Positions 1-11,104 of a stretch of 64,000 bases of DNA are shown here, in pieces; the stretch's first letter is position 1; the number at the start of each line of letters is the position of its first letter. Origin of the DNA: Emydura subglobosa. Taxonomy: Eukaryota; Chordata; Testudines; Chelidae. The notes under the pieces were generated by a model, which saw nothing but the letters and a program-made list of their open reading frames with translations, searched no databases and was not told the DNA's origin. The position numbers and the translations under genes were made by a program. Location: the NCBI GenBank assembly GCA_007922225.1, contig ML679954.1, forward strand, positions 20,866,837 through 20,930,836, given 5' to 3'.

Positions 1-577
1 GCTAGGAGGTTAAAAAGACATCATTCACCCAATCACATAAACTAATGTTCTGTAGACACAACAATAGCTGTTTATTGCACCTTGGATAAACTACTTTAAT
101 TACCTTCAGATTACTGTTGTTATTCAAATAATTAATTTATAGCTAAAAGGGACTGGACATTTACAGAAAGTCTTTACAATATATTGTACTTTGTACTAGA
201 CTGCATTATAATTGATTCTACTGTTTATGGGATTCAAAACAGGAGAGAGAGATAGCAACAGCATTTCAGATATTAATATAGTTTCTATTTTAATATCTTT
301 ATGGCTCTTGCTATTTTAAATGAAAAACTGAAACCATTGTATCTGAGTGCCTTAGTGAAGCAGCTATAATGTCATCATAAATGCATTGTTATGTGTTACT
401 CTATTGAAAGGCTAGTATGGCTTTAGTAAAGTATAGTTCCGTCAAAATTATATATAAATCTACATGTTTTTATATATAATATAGCAGCTGTACAGTATAT
501 TTTGTTTGCATTTTGATAGCCAAAAGATAACTCTAACATTCTCTCTCTAATCTTTGCATACAGTTGTAATAGTTTCA
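1..577. other. AT-rich stretch without recognised features
   Basis: AT-rich sequence. I see no coding frame, repeat family or RNA gene here. The short minus-strand open frame around 423-626 has a composition expected of random AT-rich DNA. Confidence 0.6.
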
Positions 578-870
578 AGAAGGTAGCATGGTAGTGGGTA
601 GTGGACTGGGAATCAAAGATTTTCAACGGTGCCTCAGTGATTTGAGAAAGTCAATGAGACTAATGATCCTAAGTCATTTGGGTGATTTTAAAAATTCACA
701 ACAGTGCTTTCCCTAAGTGCTGTGGATTTGCTGTGTTATGCTGGGTAAATCACTTAAAAAATCTTTGTGCCTCATTTTATCCCCTTCTGCAACAATGGAG
801 AGGATGCTTTTTGATATTTGTAAATTGCTGTGGGGGCTGTAGATGAAAAATTCTATATATTATTATAATG
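578..870 (+). repeat. Degenerate MIR/CORE-type SINE copy
   Basis: The order of segments matches a MIR-like SINE: a head resembling 'gtagcatggtagtgg', then about 140 bp later the central block 'gggtaaatcacttaaa' followed by 'tgtgcctcattttatcccc', which corresponds to the conserved 'gcaagtcacttaacctctctgtgcctcagtttcccc' region of the family. The copy is diverged, and an internal segment (about 645-700) resembles another sauropsid repeat. Family assignment is by recognition only. Confidence 0.45.
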
Positions 871-1270
871 GGGAAAGCAGATGATACTTTGCCTATCATC
901 TTAATAGTTCTGACTATATGGTACATTGTGTAAGTATAAGGTTTTATATATATACTTAGTTGACACAAACTTTAAAAAAAAAAAAAAATCCAGATTTCGT
1001 TGATTTTTTTTCCAACCAGCTAAAGATCTGGTCAAATCATGATGGGGTAGAGGGTGTTTTGTTTAAAATGTCAATTTTTTTTCAATTTTTAATAGAAAAT
1101 ATTAAATTATTTAATTTTTCCAACTGGATCTAGTTACCTAGATCATATTTCCATGGCTAAATACAGTGTGTTTCTTCAAACCAATCCCTGGGTTGGCTCT
1201 TACATTTGAGGCTAAATTCTAAAATGTCTTAGACCATTCTGCAAAGTACCAAATAGCACAGGCGTACAGG
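871..1270. other. Gene-free AT-rich spacer with a short A run
   Basis: No gene or repeat family recognised. It contains an uninterrupted run of 15 A at about 974-988, and T-rich sequence at 1070-1120. Confidence 0.55.
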
Positions 1271-1790
1271 TATTAGCTATCCCCCTCCACAAGTACTATC
1301 AGCTGAAACATAGAAATAGGAAGTGTCCTTGGACACCAGCTCCTTATGGCTTCCATAGGTTTGGACGCACAGGAAATAAGGGAGCATGGCAGGAAGATAG
1401 TAGGTTTATTCCAGCCAAAGAACCACTGGAAAGATTTCTCAGTGTCTGAAGCCTCAACTCTCAATCCAGAAAGACAAGACCTATTTTCCAAAATTCCCCA
1501 ACATCACTACACCTCCACCAGTGGTACCAAAACTGGAAATACACTTGCAGATGAGATCTTCGTGATCATCAGAATTTTGACCATTGTTTCATCTAGACCT
1601 GGTTTCAGCAGAGCTGGATTAAGTCCTCAAGCATGCTGGCGGAGACAGCTGTGGTGGTGACAAAACATATTGAGAATGGAGATGTCCAAGGCGAATTTGC
1701 TGGTGATGCCTTGCTGGTCATATAGCAGCCTTTCCTTTAGTGGTCTCTCACTGCTAGGTGTGGATAAGAGCTAATTGTGAGACTGTGACG
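1271..1790. other. Unassigned patch with less AT-rich, gene-like composition
   Basis: This patch is less AT-rich than its surroundings. It is open for 104 codons on the plus strand (1346-1660) and 72 codons on the minus strand (1273-1491). A different plus frame at about 1636-1725 also reads through without stops. I do not recognise a protein family, and the open frame moves between frames, as it would in a decayed retrocopy or an old repeat. No splice sites are evident. It may be a pseudogene fragment or an unrecognised repeat. Confidence 0.25.
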
Positions 1791-2521
1791 CAGATTCACA
1801 GCAGTCCTATATTAAAATGTCATAGACTAATGGACTCTAAGGTCAGAAGGGACCAATATGAACATCTAGTCTGACCTCCTGCACAACACAGGCCGCAGAA
1901 CCTCACCCATCCATTCCTGTAATAGACTCCCTGACCTATGACTGAGTTATTAAAGGCCTCAAATAATGGTTTAAAGACTTTAAGGTACAAAGCATCCACC
2001 AGCAAGTGAGTCGTGCCTTATGCTACAGAGGAAGGTGAAAAACCCTCAGAGCCTTTGCCAATCTGTCCCAGGGGAAAATTCCTTCCTGACCCCAAATATG
2101 GTGATCAGTTAAACCCTGAGCATGTGGGCAAGACTCACCAGCCAGACACCCAAGAAAGAATTCTCTGTAACAACTCAGAACCCACCCCATCTAACATCCC
2201 TTCACAGGCTATTGGCATATCTACCACCAGTAGTCAAAGATCAATCAATTGCCAAACTAGGCTGTCCCATCATACCATCCCCTCCATAAATTTATCAAGC
2301 TCAGTTCTGAAGCCAGCTAGGTTTTTTTGACCCTCACTGCTCCCCTTGAAAGGCTATAAACTTTACTCCTCTAATGGTTAGAAACCTGTGTCTAATTTCA
2401 AGTCTAAACTTCCTGAGGGCCAGTTTATATCCATTGGTTCTTGTTTCCACATTGGCACTGAATTTAAATAATTTCTCTCCCTCCATGGTATTTATCCCTC
2501 TGATGTATTTATAGAGAGCAA

Positions 2522-3930
2522 TCATTCTCCCCTCAGCCTTCTTTTGGTTAGGCTAAACAAGCCAAGCTCTTGGAATATTCTCTCATAAGTCAGGTTTTCC
2601 ATTCTGCAAATCATCCTAGTAGCCCTTCTCTGCACCTGTTCCAGATTGAATTCATTTTTCTTAAACACAGGGGACCAGAACTGCACGCAGTATTCCAGAT
2701 GAGGTCTCACCAGCGCCTTGTATAATACCTCCCTATCTCTAGTATTATAATACTAATACCTCCCTATCTCTAGTATTATAATACTAATACCTCCCTATCT
2801 CTAGTATTATAATACTAATACCTCCCTATCTCTACTGGAAATACCTCATCTGATGCATCCAAGGATCACATTAGCTTTTTTTCATGGCCACATCACATTG
2901 GCGGCTCCTAGTCATCCTGTGATCAATCAATATGCCCAGGTCCTTCTCTTCCTCTGTCAGTCCAACTGATGCGTTCCCAGGTTATAACAGAAATTCTTGT
3001 TATTAGTCCCTAAATGCATGACCTTGCATTTTCCACTATTAAATTTCATCCTATTTCTGTTAGTTTACAAGGTCATCTCGATCTTCCTGTATGATATCCT
3101 GATTCTGTTCTGTATTGACAATACCTCCCAACTTTGTGTCATCTGCAAACTTTATTACCACATTCCCACTTTTTGTGCCAAGGTCAGTAATAAAAAGGTT
3201 AAATTCCACTAGTAACCTCTCTCCAGCCTGACAGTTCACCTTTCAGTATGACCTGCTGTAGTGTCCCCTTTAACCAGTTCCTTATCTACCTTTCAATTTT
3301 CATATTAAGCCCCATCTTTTTCAATTTAACTAATAATTCCCCACGTGGAACCATATTAAATGCCTCACTGAAATCTAGGTAAATTAGATCCACTGCATTC
3401 ACTTTGTCTAAAAAATCTGTTATCTTCTCAAAAAAGGATATCAGTTTGATTTGGCACGATCTACCTTTTGTAAAATCATATTGTATTTTATCCCAATTAC
3501 CGTTAACCTTGATGTCCTTAACTACTTTCTCTTTCAAATTTTTTTCCAAGATCTTGCATACTACTGAGGTCAAATTACCAGGCCTGTAGTTACCCAGATC
3601 ACTTTTTTTCCCTTTCTTAAAAATAGGAACTCTGTTAGCAATTCTCCAGTAATACAGTATAGACCCTGACTGTGCAGATTCATTAAAAATCCATACTAAT
3701 GGGCTTGCAATTTCATGTGCTAGGTCCTTTAATATTCTTGGATGGAAATTATCCAGCCCCCACCTCCCGATATAGTCCCATTAAGATGTTCAAGTTTGGT
3801 TTCTACCTCAGATGTGGTAATTTATACCTCCATATCCTCATTCCCACTAGCCACCCTACCACTATCGCCAAGCTCATCTTTAGCCTCATTAAAAATGGAG
3901 GCAAAATATTTGTTTAGATATTCGGCCATG
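2522..3930 (-). pseudogene. CR1 ORF2 remnant: reverse transcriptase
   Basis: The frame at 3286-3573 reads through fingers and palm, with motif A as 'YLDFSEAFN' in place of the usual 'YLDFSKAFD'; the final Asp codon has become Asn (plus-strand 3355-3357). Motif C is 'FADD' (plus 3138-3149), intact but in a different frame with no long open reading. The C-terminal thumb-like region is the frame at 2522-2710 ('[13 protein letters not shown]', '[18 protein letters not shown]', '[14 protein letters not shown]'), matching the conserved CR1 C-terminus. A deletion of roughly 30-40 bp lies near 3205. The 31-bp tandem repeat lies just downstream of the thumb region. Confidence 0.88.
2727..2834. repeat. 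31-bp tandem repeat inside the CR1
   Basis: Three consecutive identical 31-bp units start at 2727, 2758 and 2789, followed by the first 15 bp of a fourth at 2820. The unit begins 'acctccctatctct' and ends 'agtattataatactaat', and contains the self-complementary core 'agtattataatact'. It lies within CR1 sequence whose normal order resumes at 'ctactggaaatacc', so it arose by local expansion after insertion. Confidence 0.93.
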
Positions 3931-4039
3931 CCTAGATTATCCTTAACCGCCCCACCCGCTCTTCAGTGCTTAGTGTCCAACTTCTTCATTCGTTGTTTTC
4001 TTCCTATTTATATGGCTATAGAAGCTTTTACTATTGGTT

Positions 4040-5010
4040 TTAACTCCTTTTGCAAGGTCCAACTTCCACTTGACTTTTGGCCTTTATCTCTACATGGTCT
4101 GACCTTTCCTTGCTGATCCCTCCCATCTTCCACTCCTTGTAGGCTTTCTGCTTTCTCTTAATCACCTGTCTGAGATGCTTACTCATCCAGCTTGGCCTAC
4201 AACTCTTGCCTATGAATTTTTTCTCCTTCCTTGGGATGCAAGCTTCTGATAGTTCCTGCAACTTTGATGAAGTAATTCCAAGCCTCCTCCACATTTAGAT
4301 TCATGAGTTCTTCAGTCCAGTCCACTTTCCCAACTAATTCCCTTAATTTTTTAAAGTTAGCCCTTTTGAAGTCAAAGACCCTCGTCACAGATTTATTTTT
4401 GTTTATCCTTCCATTTAGTTTGAACTGAATTAACTCATGGTCACTTGAACCAAGGTTGTCCCTTACAACCAGTTCTTCTATGAGGTCCTCACTACCCACC
4501 AATACCAAATCTAAAATGGCATCCCCTCTTCCTGGTTCAGTAACTATATGGTGAAGGAATCTGTCAGCTATCACATCCAGGAAAATCTGGACACTATTAT
4601 TACTACTAGCACTTGTCCTCCAGTCTATATCTGGGAAGTTAAAGTCTCTCATAATCTCACAGTTCCCAGTAGTATTTATTTAATTAAAGAGGTCTCTATC
4701 CATGTCCAAATCAGATCCTGGTGGTCTGTAGCACACCCCAAGCACTATCCCAGGGGAAACTCTAGTAGTTTTCTTCCCCAATATGATTTTTACCCAGACA
4801 GAATCTGTCTTCTCAATTCCATCACTTCTAATTTCTTTACAGTCTACCTTATCATTGATATGCAATACTGCTCCACCACCTTTACCTTTATATCTGTCTT
4901 TCCTAAACAGCACATACCCTTCAATATTTGTGCACCAGTCGTGACTACTATTCCACCATGTTTCTGTTATCCCTATAATATCTCGTTTCACTTCTCTACC
5001 AGTAGCTCTA
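4040..5010 (-). pseudogene. CR1 ORF2 remnant: APE-type endonuclease domain
   Basis: This is the N-terminal part of ORF2, which nicks target DNA for target-primed reverse transcription. In the frame at 4680-4991 the motif 'GITETWWN' supplies the metal-binding Glu, and 'LGVCYRPPGSD' follows. In the frame at 4197-4652 'DFNFPDIDW' and then 'SSDHELIQF' supply the Asp/Asn and Ser-Asp-His blocks. The order E, D-x-N, SDH is that of APE-like endonucleases of CR1/L2 LINEs. The domain is split across frames and interrupted by stops, so it is inactive as encoded although the key residues are still readable. The linker towards the reverse transcriptase continues at 4040-4294. Confidence 0.88.
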
Positions 5011-5286
5011 GTTCCTCCATTTTGTTACCCAGACCCCTCGCATTGGTATACAAACATCTCAATTTTTATTGTTTGGCTTCGCGCATGTTCCTTATCTGAC
5101 TTGGCACAGTCATTCTACTGCCAATATTGCCTATTAGACTGATATCTTCCTCTTAATGTTCATTCTGCTCCCCACTGCTGTGTCCTTTCTTACTTCATTT
5201 TCCTCCCTCTCAATGCTAAAATCAGGCCTGGGGATTACCTGGGCATCTCCCAACCATCTCCCCCAACTCCCTAATTTAAAGCTCCC

Positions 5287-6539
5287 TTAAATCATTTGTG
5301 CCAACCTCCATCCTAGAAGTGCATTTCCCTCCTTACTCAGGTGAAGTCCATCCCAAGAGAACAGTCCTCTGTCCATGAATGCCTTGCAGTGACCATACAT
5401 CCCAAAGTCTTCCTTATAGCACCACTGCCTGAGCCATCTGTTGATCATCAGAATCTTGTCATGCCTTTGTTGTCCTCCTCTATGGACAAGCAGAATCTCA
5501 CTGAAGATCTCCTGAGCCTCAGTTTTCTTAAGAGTCTTCCCCAGCCTGGCACAGTCTCCTTTGATACATTCCAGTGAGAATCTAGCTATATCATTTGTAC
5601 CCACATGAAGGACAATCAGTGGATTCTTTCCCGTTCTCATTAGGATCCTCTTAAACCTCAAGTCCACAACCCGTATCTTAGCACCAGGCAGACAGCACAC
5701 CCTTCTGTTCTCTGGATCAGCTCTGGTTACAGGCCTGTCTGTTCTTCTCAGCAGGGAGTCCCCAGTCACATAGACCTGCCTTTTCCTGGGAACAGTGCAA
5801 TTCTCCGGCCTATCCCCTGTTCTTTCTGGCTGCAAGTCATCTCCTCTACTATTCTTCTTTGCAATCCTCTGCAACTGTTCCTGTATCCTCCTTGGGCTCT
5901 TATTTGGTGGTATCTTCATTGGCTCATCCACTCTTTGTATAGGACTAGCTGCTCTTCTCTTCTTCCTCGTCCACCCCCTTCAGCAACCACCTGCTGTGCC
6001 CCTTCTTCATTTTCCAACTCCACAAATCTGTTTCTGAGCTCTATTTATCCTTCACTAGCCCATCATTTCCCCTGCCGGGTTCTCATAGTCACATGCTTCC
6101 ACTGGCCACTTTTCTCACCCAGCATTCTCCCCTCAGAGTTCGTTGGTACTGCTTCCATCTGCAGGTCTGGGGTTTTCCCTTCAGCCTCCTCTTTCCTTTG
6201 CTCCGTCATCTGCTCGAATCCCCTTCTAAACTCAACCTGAGTTTCCACCTGCATCTCCAACCCTTGAATCTTCTCTTGCATCAGTTGTACGAGGCGGCAC
6301 TTCATACAAACGAAGCTCTTTTGAGGTACCCCTCCAAGATCATGTGCATCCCGCAGCTTCCACATCCAGTCATCTACACTCTCTTCCGCTGCTTCAGTGA
6401 CTACCACTACCGTCTCTGTATCTGTCTTAACTTTTCCCCCCCAGTTCCTGTCAGTGAGAGACACAAAAACAAAAAACACCCACCAAAACAACCCCCCAAC
6501 AATACCAGAACACCACACACTCCCTCCCCAAACTCCCAC
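5287..6539 (-). pseudogene. CR1 ORF1 remnant: Cys-x-x-Cys/coiled coil plus SGNH esterase
   Basis: CR1 ORF1 proteins bind element RNA and carry a lipase/acetylhydrolase-like SGNH domain. The upstream open frame (6063-6539) carries a C-x-x-C pair ('FVCMKCRLVQLM') followed by a Glu/Gln-rich stretch consistent with a coiled coil. The downstream frame (5287-5931, 214 aa) holds the esterase: 'GDSLL' (nucleophile Ser block) at about residues 57-61, 'HVGTND' near residue 110, and 'WDGLHLS' near residue 194, where Asp and His complete the expected triad. All three blocks are intact. The two halves are in different frames and separated by about 130 bp, so at least one frameshift breaks the gene. Identification of the domain is strong; its role in the life cycle is family knowledge. 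Confidence 0.85.
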
Positions 6540-6610
6540 TCAAACTCCCCTATTTTCAGATCTCTTTTCTGGCTCCTGTGCCGCTGCACCTTAATTGCAG
6601 TACTTCACTG

Positions 6611-6943
6611 TATTTAGAATAAGAAATCACTATGGTAACTGAATGGTACTTGTTAGCAAACATTGAGTTTCTGGTGGTAACCACTGTACATGGAAACAAT
6701 GCTGCATAACACATATATCTATGGGCCAAGTGGAATCTGTACCCTTATATCAGGTCCTGCATATTTCCAGATACAGGCATTTAGAGCAATAAACACATCA
6801 GAATCCTCTGCCTTGATCTTCGTATGTTCCAAATAAATTGTTTCCTACTTGTTACTAAAGTATCAGCAGACAGCAGAGCCAGTTTGGGGAAGATAATTTG
6901 CATGTAGCCCCAAATTCAGCATGGGGCCATGAGAGGATGCTTC
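6611..6943. other. Short gene-free spacer
   Basis: This lies between the CR1 5' end and the hAT-type miniature element. No feature recognised beyond an isolated AATAAA-like site near 6830. Confidence 0.5.
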
Positions 6944-7053
6944 TAGGGTGACCAGATGTCCCCATTTTTATAGGGACAGTCCCAATATTCAGGGCTTTGT
7001 CTTAATTAGGCCCTTCTGTCCCGATTTTTCACACTTGCTATCTGGTCATCCTA
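6944..7053 (+). mobile_element. hAT-type miniature element, copy 1
   Basis: A 110-bp element has inverted ends TAGGGTGACCAGAT (6944-6957) and ATCTGGTCATCCTA (7040-7053). The flanking 8-mers 'gatgcttc' (6936-6943) and 'gctgtttc' (7054-7061) agree at 6 of 8 positions, consistent with a worn 8-bp target duplication. Two more copies of the family lie at 12031 and 55141, both with perfect 8-bp duplications. It is non-autonomous, with no coding sequence. Confidence 0.85.
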
Positions 7054-7145
7054 GCTGTTTCTTCCTGACTAACTGAGGAATGGGAAGAAACTGACTTGAG
7101 GAAATTTGTGTGAAGGAGGGACAGAAGGAAAGCATTTGAGGAAGG

Positions 7146-7443
7146 GTGGTCTTGAGGTTAAGACTCTGGACTGGGACTCCCAAGATCTGGGAATTGTTTC
7201 TGGCTCTGCCAAAGATTTGCTGTGAGACCTTGGGCAATTCACTTACAATCTCTGTGCCTCAGTTTCCCATCTATAAAATGGGAATAATACTTTCTTTCTC
7301 CCATCCTTAGTCTCTCTTGACTCCTTAGACTATCAGCTCTTCAAGTCAGGGGGACACTTAGAACCTATATGTGCATATGACATCTAGCACAGTGGAGCCC
7401 CAATCTTAGTTAGGTTCTTTAAGCGTTACTGTAATAATAAAGT
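7146..7443 (+). repeat. MIR/CORE-type SINE, plus orientation
   Basis: A well-preserved copy. The core block 'gagaccttgggcaattcact' is followed by 'ctgtgcctcagtttcccat' and 'ctataaaatgggaataata', then the 3' part 'catctagcacagtggagccc' and the terminal 'gttactgtaataataa'. The head region begins about 7146. The element is derived from a tRNA-type SINE and has no coding capacity. Confidence 0.85.
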
Positions 7444-7469
7444 TAATACATTGTATAAGGGCAAAGAAA

Positions 7470-7570
7470 GATTGAAGAGATTATTATTAATTATTTGTAT
7501 TACAGTATCACCGAGAGACTTCAACCAAGATTGGGGCCCCGTCGTGCCAGATGCTAAAGGGATGAGGTTT
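7470..7570 (-). repeat. MIR-type SINE 3' end, minus orientation
   Basis: Reading plus, 'attatttgtattacagtatc' then 'ccaagattggggccccgtcgt' and 'gccagatgct' is the reverse complement of the 3' end of the same SINE family present at 7146-7443. The two copies are therefore tail-to-tail, separated by about 25 bp. Confidence 0.7.
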
Positions 7571-7639
7571 CTGTCAGATAACTTCACTCATCACTTAACA
7601 CCTGCCAAGACAGAAGGTGAAAAATATAAAATAATTTAA

Positions 7640-8098
7640 TTTTATTACCATTTCCAATTTGATTTCATGTACACTTTAAAATAAAGTATGCAAAGTTTGT
7701 AGAATAAATCTCTCTAATCCTACTGGTACAACTAAAGGAAATTCATAATGATTTACTGCAATCACGTATGTGTTAAACTTGACACAATACATTTTACATG
7801 ACGCTTGTATTTATTGATATGTTATCATAAATACTGCAGGACTGGTTAATTTTACAATCTAGTCATGACACACACATTTTAAATTTAGAAATTATGCCAC
7901 ATCGCATATCACAAAAATGGGCAGGTTTTCTATCTTATAAATATAATATAAACATAGAAATGAATCTTAACAATATATAAAATAATTCCATTTGGAAGGT
8001 GGAAATTCCTATTTCCATAGATGTTCCCCTTACATTTTTGTCTCAAAGATTCATACTAATTAGAAAGCTTCACAGCATTTTTATTCATGCTAGATTAG

Positions 8099-8146
<48 letters not shown>

Positions 8147-10740
8147 TGTTATGTTAATGATCACTGTAATCTGAGACTAGGCTTTTGTAAGTGCCAAAGA
8201 TGTCTGAACACATTTGTTTCTAAACAAGAGAGAGACTGTGACAAATACCTGCTGAAGAATAAAAGGAGGCAGCGGGGCTAGGAGGACTGGAAATTAAAAA
8301 TGAAACAAAAAATATGTACAGCCTGTTCTAGTGACCGTGATACAGAATTAACTATTTAGCTGTAAACTGGGTTCCAACTATTCATTCCATTCTGGTTCTC
8401 TCTTTATTTGGTAGCAGCAACAGAAGGAATTTTGGGGTGAAATAATAAGCCTTTGTCTGAAAATGGAAAAAAAACAACCCAAAAGTGACTTAATATTAAC
8501 ATCATAAAATCTCATGTGTCTTCACTATGAAATAATTTGTACACAACTATAAATTTTTCATGTTTCTATCAAACATTGATAATAAATGTTTTAATATTTA
8601 TTGTTACCCTTGGCCAAACTCTGAGTTCCCTCTCCAGTAGGGTAGGCACACAGAGCTACAGATTGCCTTTGGGTACTACTGATTGGGACAGTGAGCACAC
8701 TGGAGATTTCCCACTGGAATATAGCACTGTTGCTGAGTTCTTCTTCATATTCAGTTTCATGCATTCCTCCGTAATTATCTTTATCTTGAATTCTAATGAG
8801 TTCTGTTTTTACATCAGGAGCTGTGCCTTTAAACAATCAATGTGATTAAAATGACACTTGATACTTCATGATTCCACAGTGGGGATTTTCAAAGCTATGT
8901 ACAAAAGTGTAGTTCATTACCACTTTCATGTGGAAGTTTAGAGTCAGAACTTCTTTCCATGGTGCTCAAAGCTATGTTAGTAGCTTTGAACAGTTGCTTG
9001 GCCACCACGGTGAGCATTGCAGGATTTTGGCATGCTCCCCACAGCGGCCAAACAATTGTTTGAAGCAACATAGAAATGTGGAGTAGGAGATTGGATGGCT
9101 CCTGGAATGTGTGATGGGCTCTGTCTTTGACCTCTAGGTCACTGGTCTGAATGTGGCTCAGGAAAGTAGTGATAAAAATTCACTGCCATCTGAGAGGTTG
9201 TTTGGTGCACTGCACAGGGTAGGTTTTGTATTTTATTGGAATAACTTCAGGGGGGTTGTTTAATTATCTTTTGTTTCATATCTGGCTTTATGTAATGATT
9301 CCAAAGTGCCCTGACGGATAAAAGTTATTGTGAAGCGAGTTTGATGTTCTCAGTCAAGTTCCTACTGGACAGGTGAGTGCATCTCAGAACCTTCCAAAAT
9401 AACAGCATGTTTGTTGGTGGTAATAGCAGAGAGGCTACATGTGGAATTAGCCATCATTCACAGCACCGCTTATTTATTAAAAGAGTTTAAATAGTGTTTT
9501 AAGCTGCAGTTATGATAGAAAAATTATACTCACAGATGTACAACATCAGTGCACAAGAGTGAATTGGTGCAAAAGGAAGCTGTTTTTTTAATCCATGTAG
9601 AGACTGATGACATCTCAATCAAAGCTACACAATAAATGGATCCCGGGTTTTGAAAGTTGGTGTGTAATGGAGACACTTAATGGCTGAAGTGCAAGGGAAT
9701 AGATTAATCAGGAAGCAGGTGCACATAAACAGAGAGCTCAAAGTGTGTGGAAAGGGAGCTCAATATGACATGGAGCAGGGAGAATACAGCCCTCTGAAAA
9801 TGAAATAAAGAAACCATTAAACTACTTACCTACCTTGCAGTCTTTGTTGCAAGCTGTTTTTCTTTCCTGAAGCAAAGTTCAAATATAAGAGTATAAAGAA
9901 AAGCAGAGGTTCCATGCATCCCACTATTCAACAACAGTTTCCTTTTCTCTTAAAGGACATGAAAAGAAAGCATAAGAAAGCAAAAGATTTTTTTTTAAAA
10001 CAAAGGAAAAGAATGTTCACACTAGCAAAACATGATGCCAGGTCAGTGTAAAAAACATTTCCCCTTTTGACACATTTACATTATTAAGACTTAATACCCA
10101 AATTAATCCCAATGGTGGATTTAAAGTAAGCAAGACAGAAAGGCAACATTTCACTGGGACGCAGTAGGACATCTGAAATGCTCAATAGATGTTAACCTAA
10201 CTGATCACAGGCTTCTTTGAGTTTGCTCTAATATTTATGTACAAACGTATCTATCGGGCAAGATGTAGGAAGATCCTTAAACACTGAACTGTATCTATGT
10301 GAGTGGGAGACAGCACTCAGGCATGGTGGCCTTTAATATAGTTAGACACAAAAAACTATGTTAAAAGAACGTTAAGGTTTCAAAGGCAAACATGCGAAAA
10401 GTTAGGAAATGACAGAAGTAAGGTTGCCAGTGCAATCATAATTCAGCTTCCTTGTGTGTGTGCACTAGGACACAGTCTCTAATTATATGATCACATATTC
10501 CTTTTCCCACAGGACTCCTGCCTCATTCAGTGCAGAGGATGGACATAGCTCTGGGGAAGAATCAGGGATGTGTAAAGGTGTCTGTTGTCCGTAGATGTTT
10601 GTTGCCGAAGCTGGAAGGTGTGTAGTGAATGATGCAGGGAACAGCAGGAAGTGAAAAGATGGTCTCATGAGACATGTCTGTAACAGTTTAATGCTGTCCT
10701 GGAGAACTGGTTTCTCTCTCGGCCTCTACCACATGATTCC
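7640..10740. other. Gene-free AT-rich stretch
   Basis: No exon, RNA gene or recognisable mobile element. A simple (AT)n tract is listed separately. Open frames at 8537-8845 (plus) and 8591-8836 (minus) overlap each other on opposite strands and match no family I know. Around 9,700-10,700 the sequence is unremarkable. Confidence 0.55.
8102..8142. repeat. (AT)n microsatellite, about 20 units
   Basis: An uninterrupted alternating AT tract of about 41 bp. It is likely to be length-variable. Confidence 0.95.
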
Positions 10741-11104
10741 TACGTAGTGCTGGGCAAGTCACACAAACCAGATATTTCACAGGTGGTCTCTAAATGGGTG
10801 TGCCTCACTTTTTGGGTTTCCAACTTGAGACCCTAGGGGTCTGATTTTGTAGAAGTGCTCAGCACTAATAGCTGCAACTGAAGTCAGTGGGGAGCTGTGC
10901 TTTGAACATATAAAGTGCTATATAATGCTAAGTACTCTGAAAAAAATCAGGTCGTAGGTGTCTCAAATTGGGCACCCAAATTGATGGACAAATTTGAATC
11001 TCTTTGCATCAATTCCCCATCGATAAAATGGGACTAATAATACCATCTCATCCCTCAGGGGTGTTGTGAAAATAACCTCATTAATGTTTGTGAAGCACTC
11101 AGAC
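10741..11104 (+). repeat. Degenerate MIR/CORE-like SINE and associated repeat
   Basis: 'gctgggcaagtcacacaaac' near 10750, then 'gaagtgctcagcactaatag', and later 'tgcatcaattccccatcgat' with 'aaaatgggactaataatacc' and 'gtgaagcactcagacac'. This order corresponds to a MIR-like core interrupted by a segment of the 'gaagtgctgagcacc' dispersed repeat, also seen near 11660, 38715 and 41340. Diverged copy. Confidence 0.6.

Larger units (their letters stand above)
1812..6610 (-). mobile_element. Near-full-length CR1 LINE, minus strand, inactive
   Basis: The element is read on the minus strand, with its 5' end near 6610 and its 3' end near 1812. From 5' to 3' it has a C-rich (on plus) leader at about 6430-6610, an ORF1 with a Cys-x-x-Cys/coiled-coil region and an SGNH-type esterase domain (5287-6539), and an ORF2 with an APE-type endonuclease (about 4200-5000) and reverse transcriptase (about 2520-3900). 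The 3' UTR starts at 'ctaaggtcagaagggacca' on plus and reaches the CR1 terminus. About 4.8 kb is present, close to complete for CR1, whereas most genomic CR1 copies are strongly 5'-truncated. Stops and frameshifts interrupt both ORFs, a short deletion lies near 3205, and a 31-bp tandem duplication lies at 2727-2834. The copy cannot make functional proteins. Confidence 0.92.

Noticed and set aside
5795..6617. Plus-strand frames of up to 174 codons
   Set aside because: They are antisense to CR1 ORF1 and the CR1 leader.
6944..7053. Tc1/mariner assignment for the TA-ended miniature element
   Set aside because: The other copies have exact 8-bp target duplications, the length expected of hAT elements.
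8537..8845. Overlapping plus (102 codons) and minus (81 codons) frames as a small gene
   Set aside because: No family resemblance, no splice or promoter context, and openness on both strands is expected at this length.
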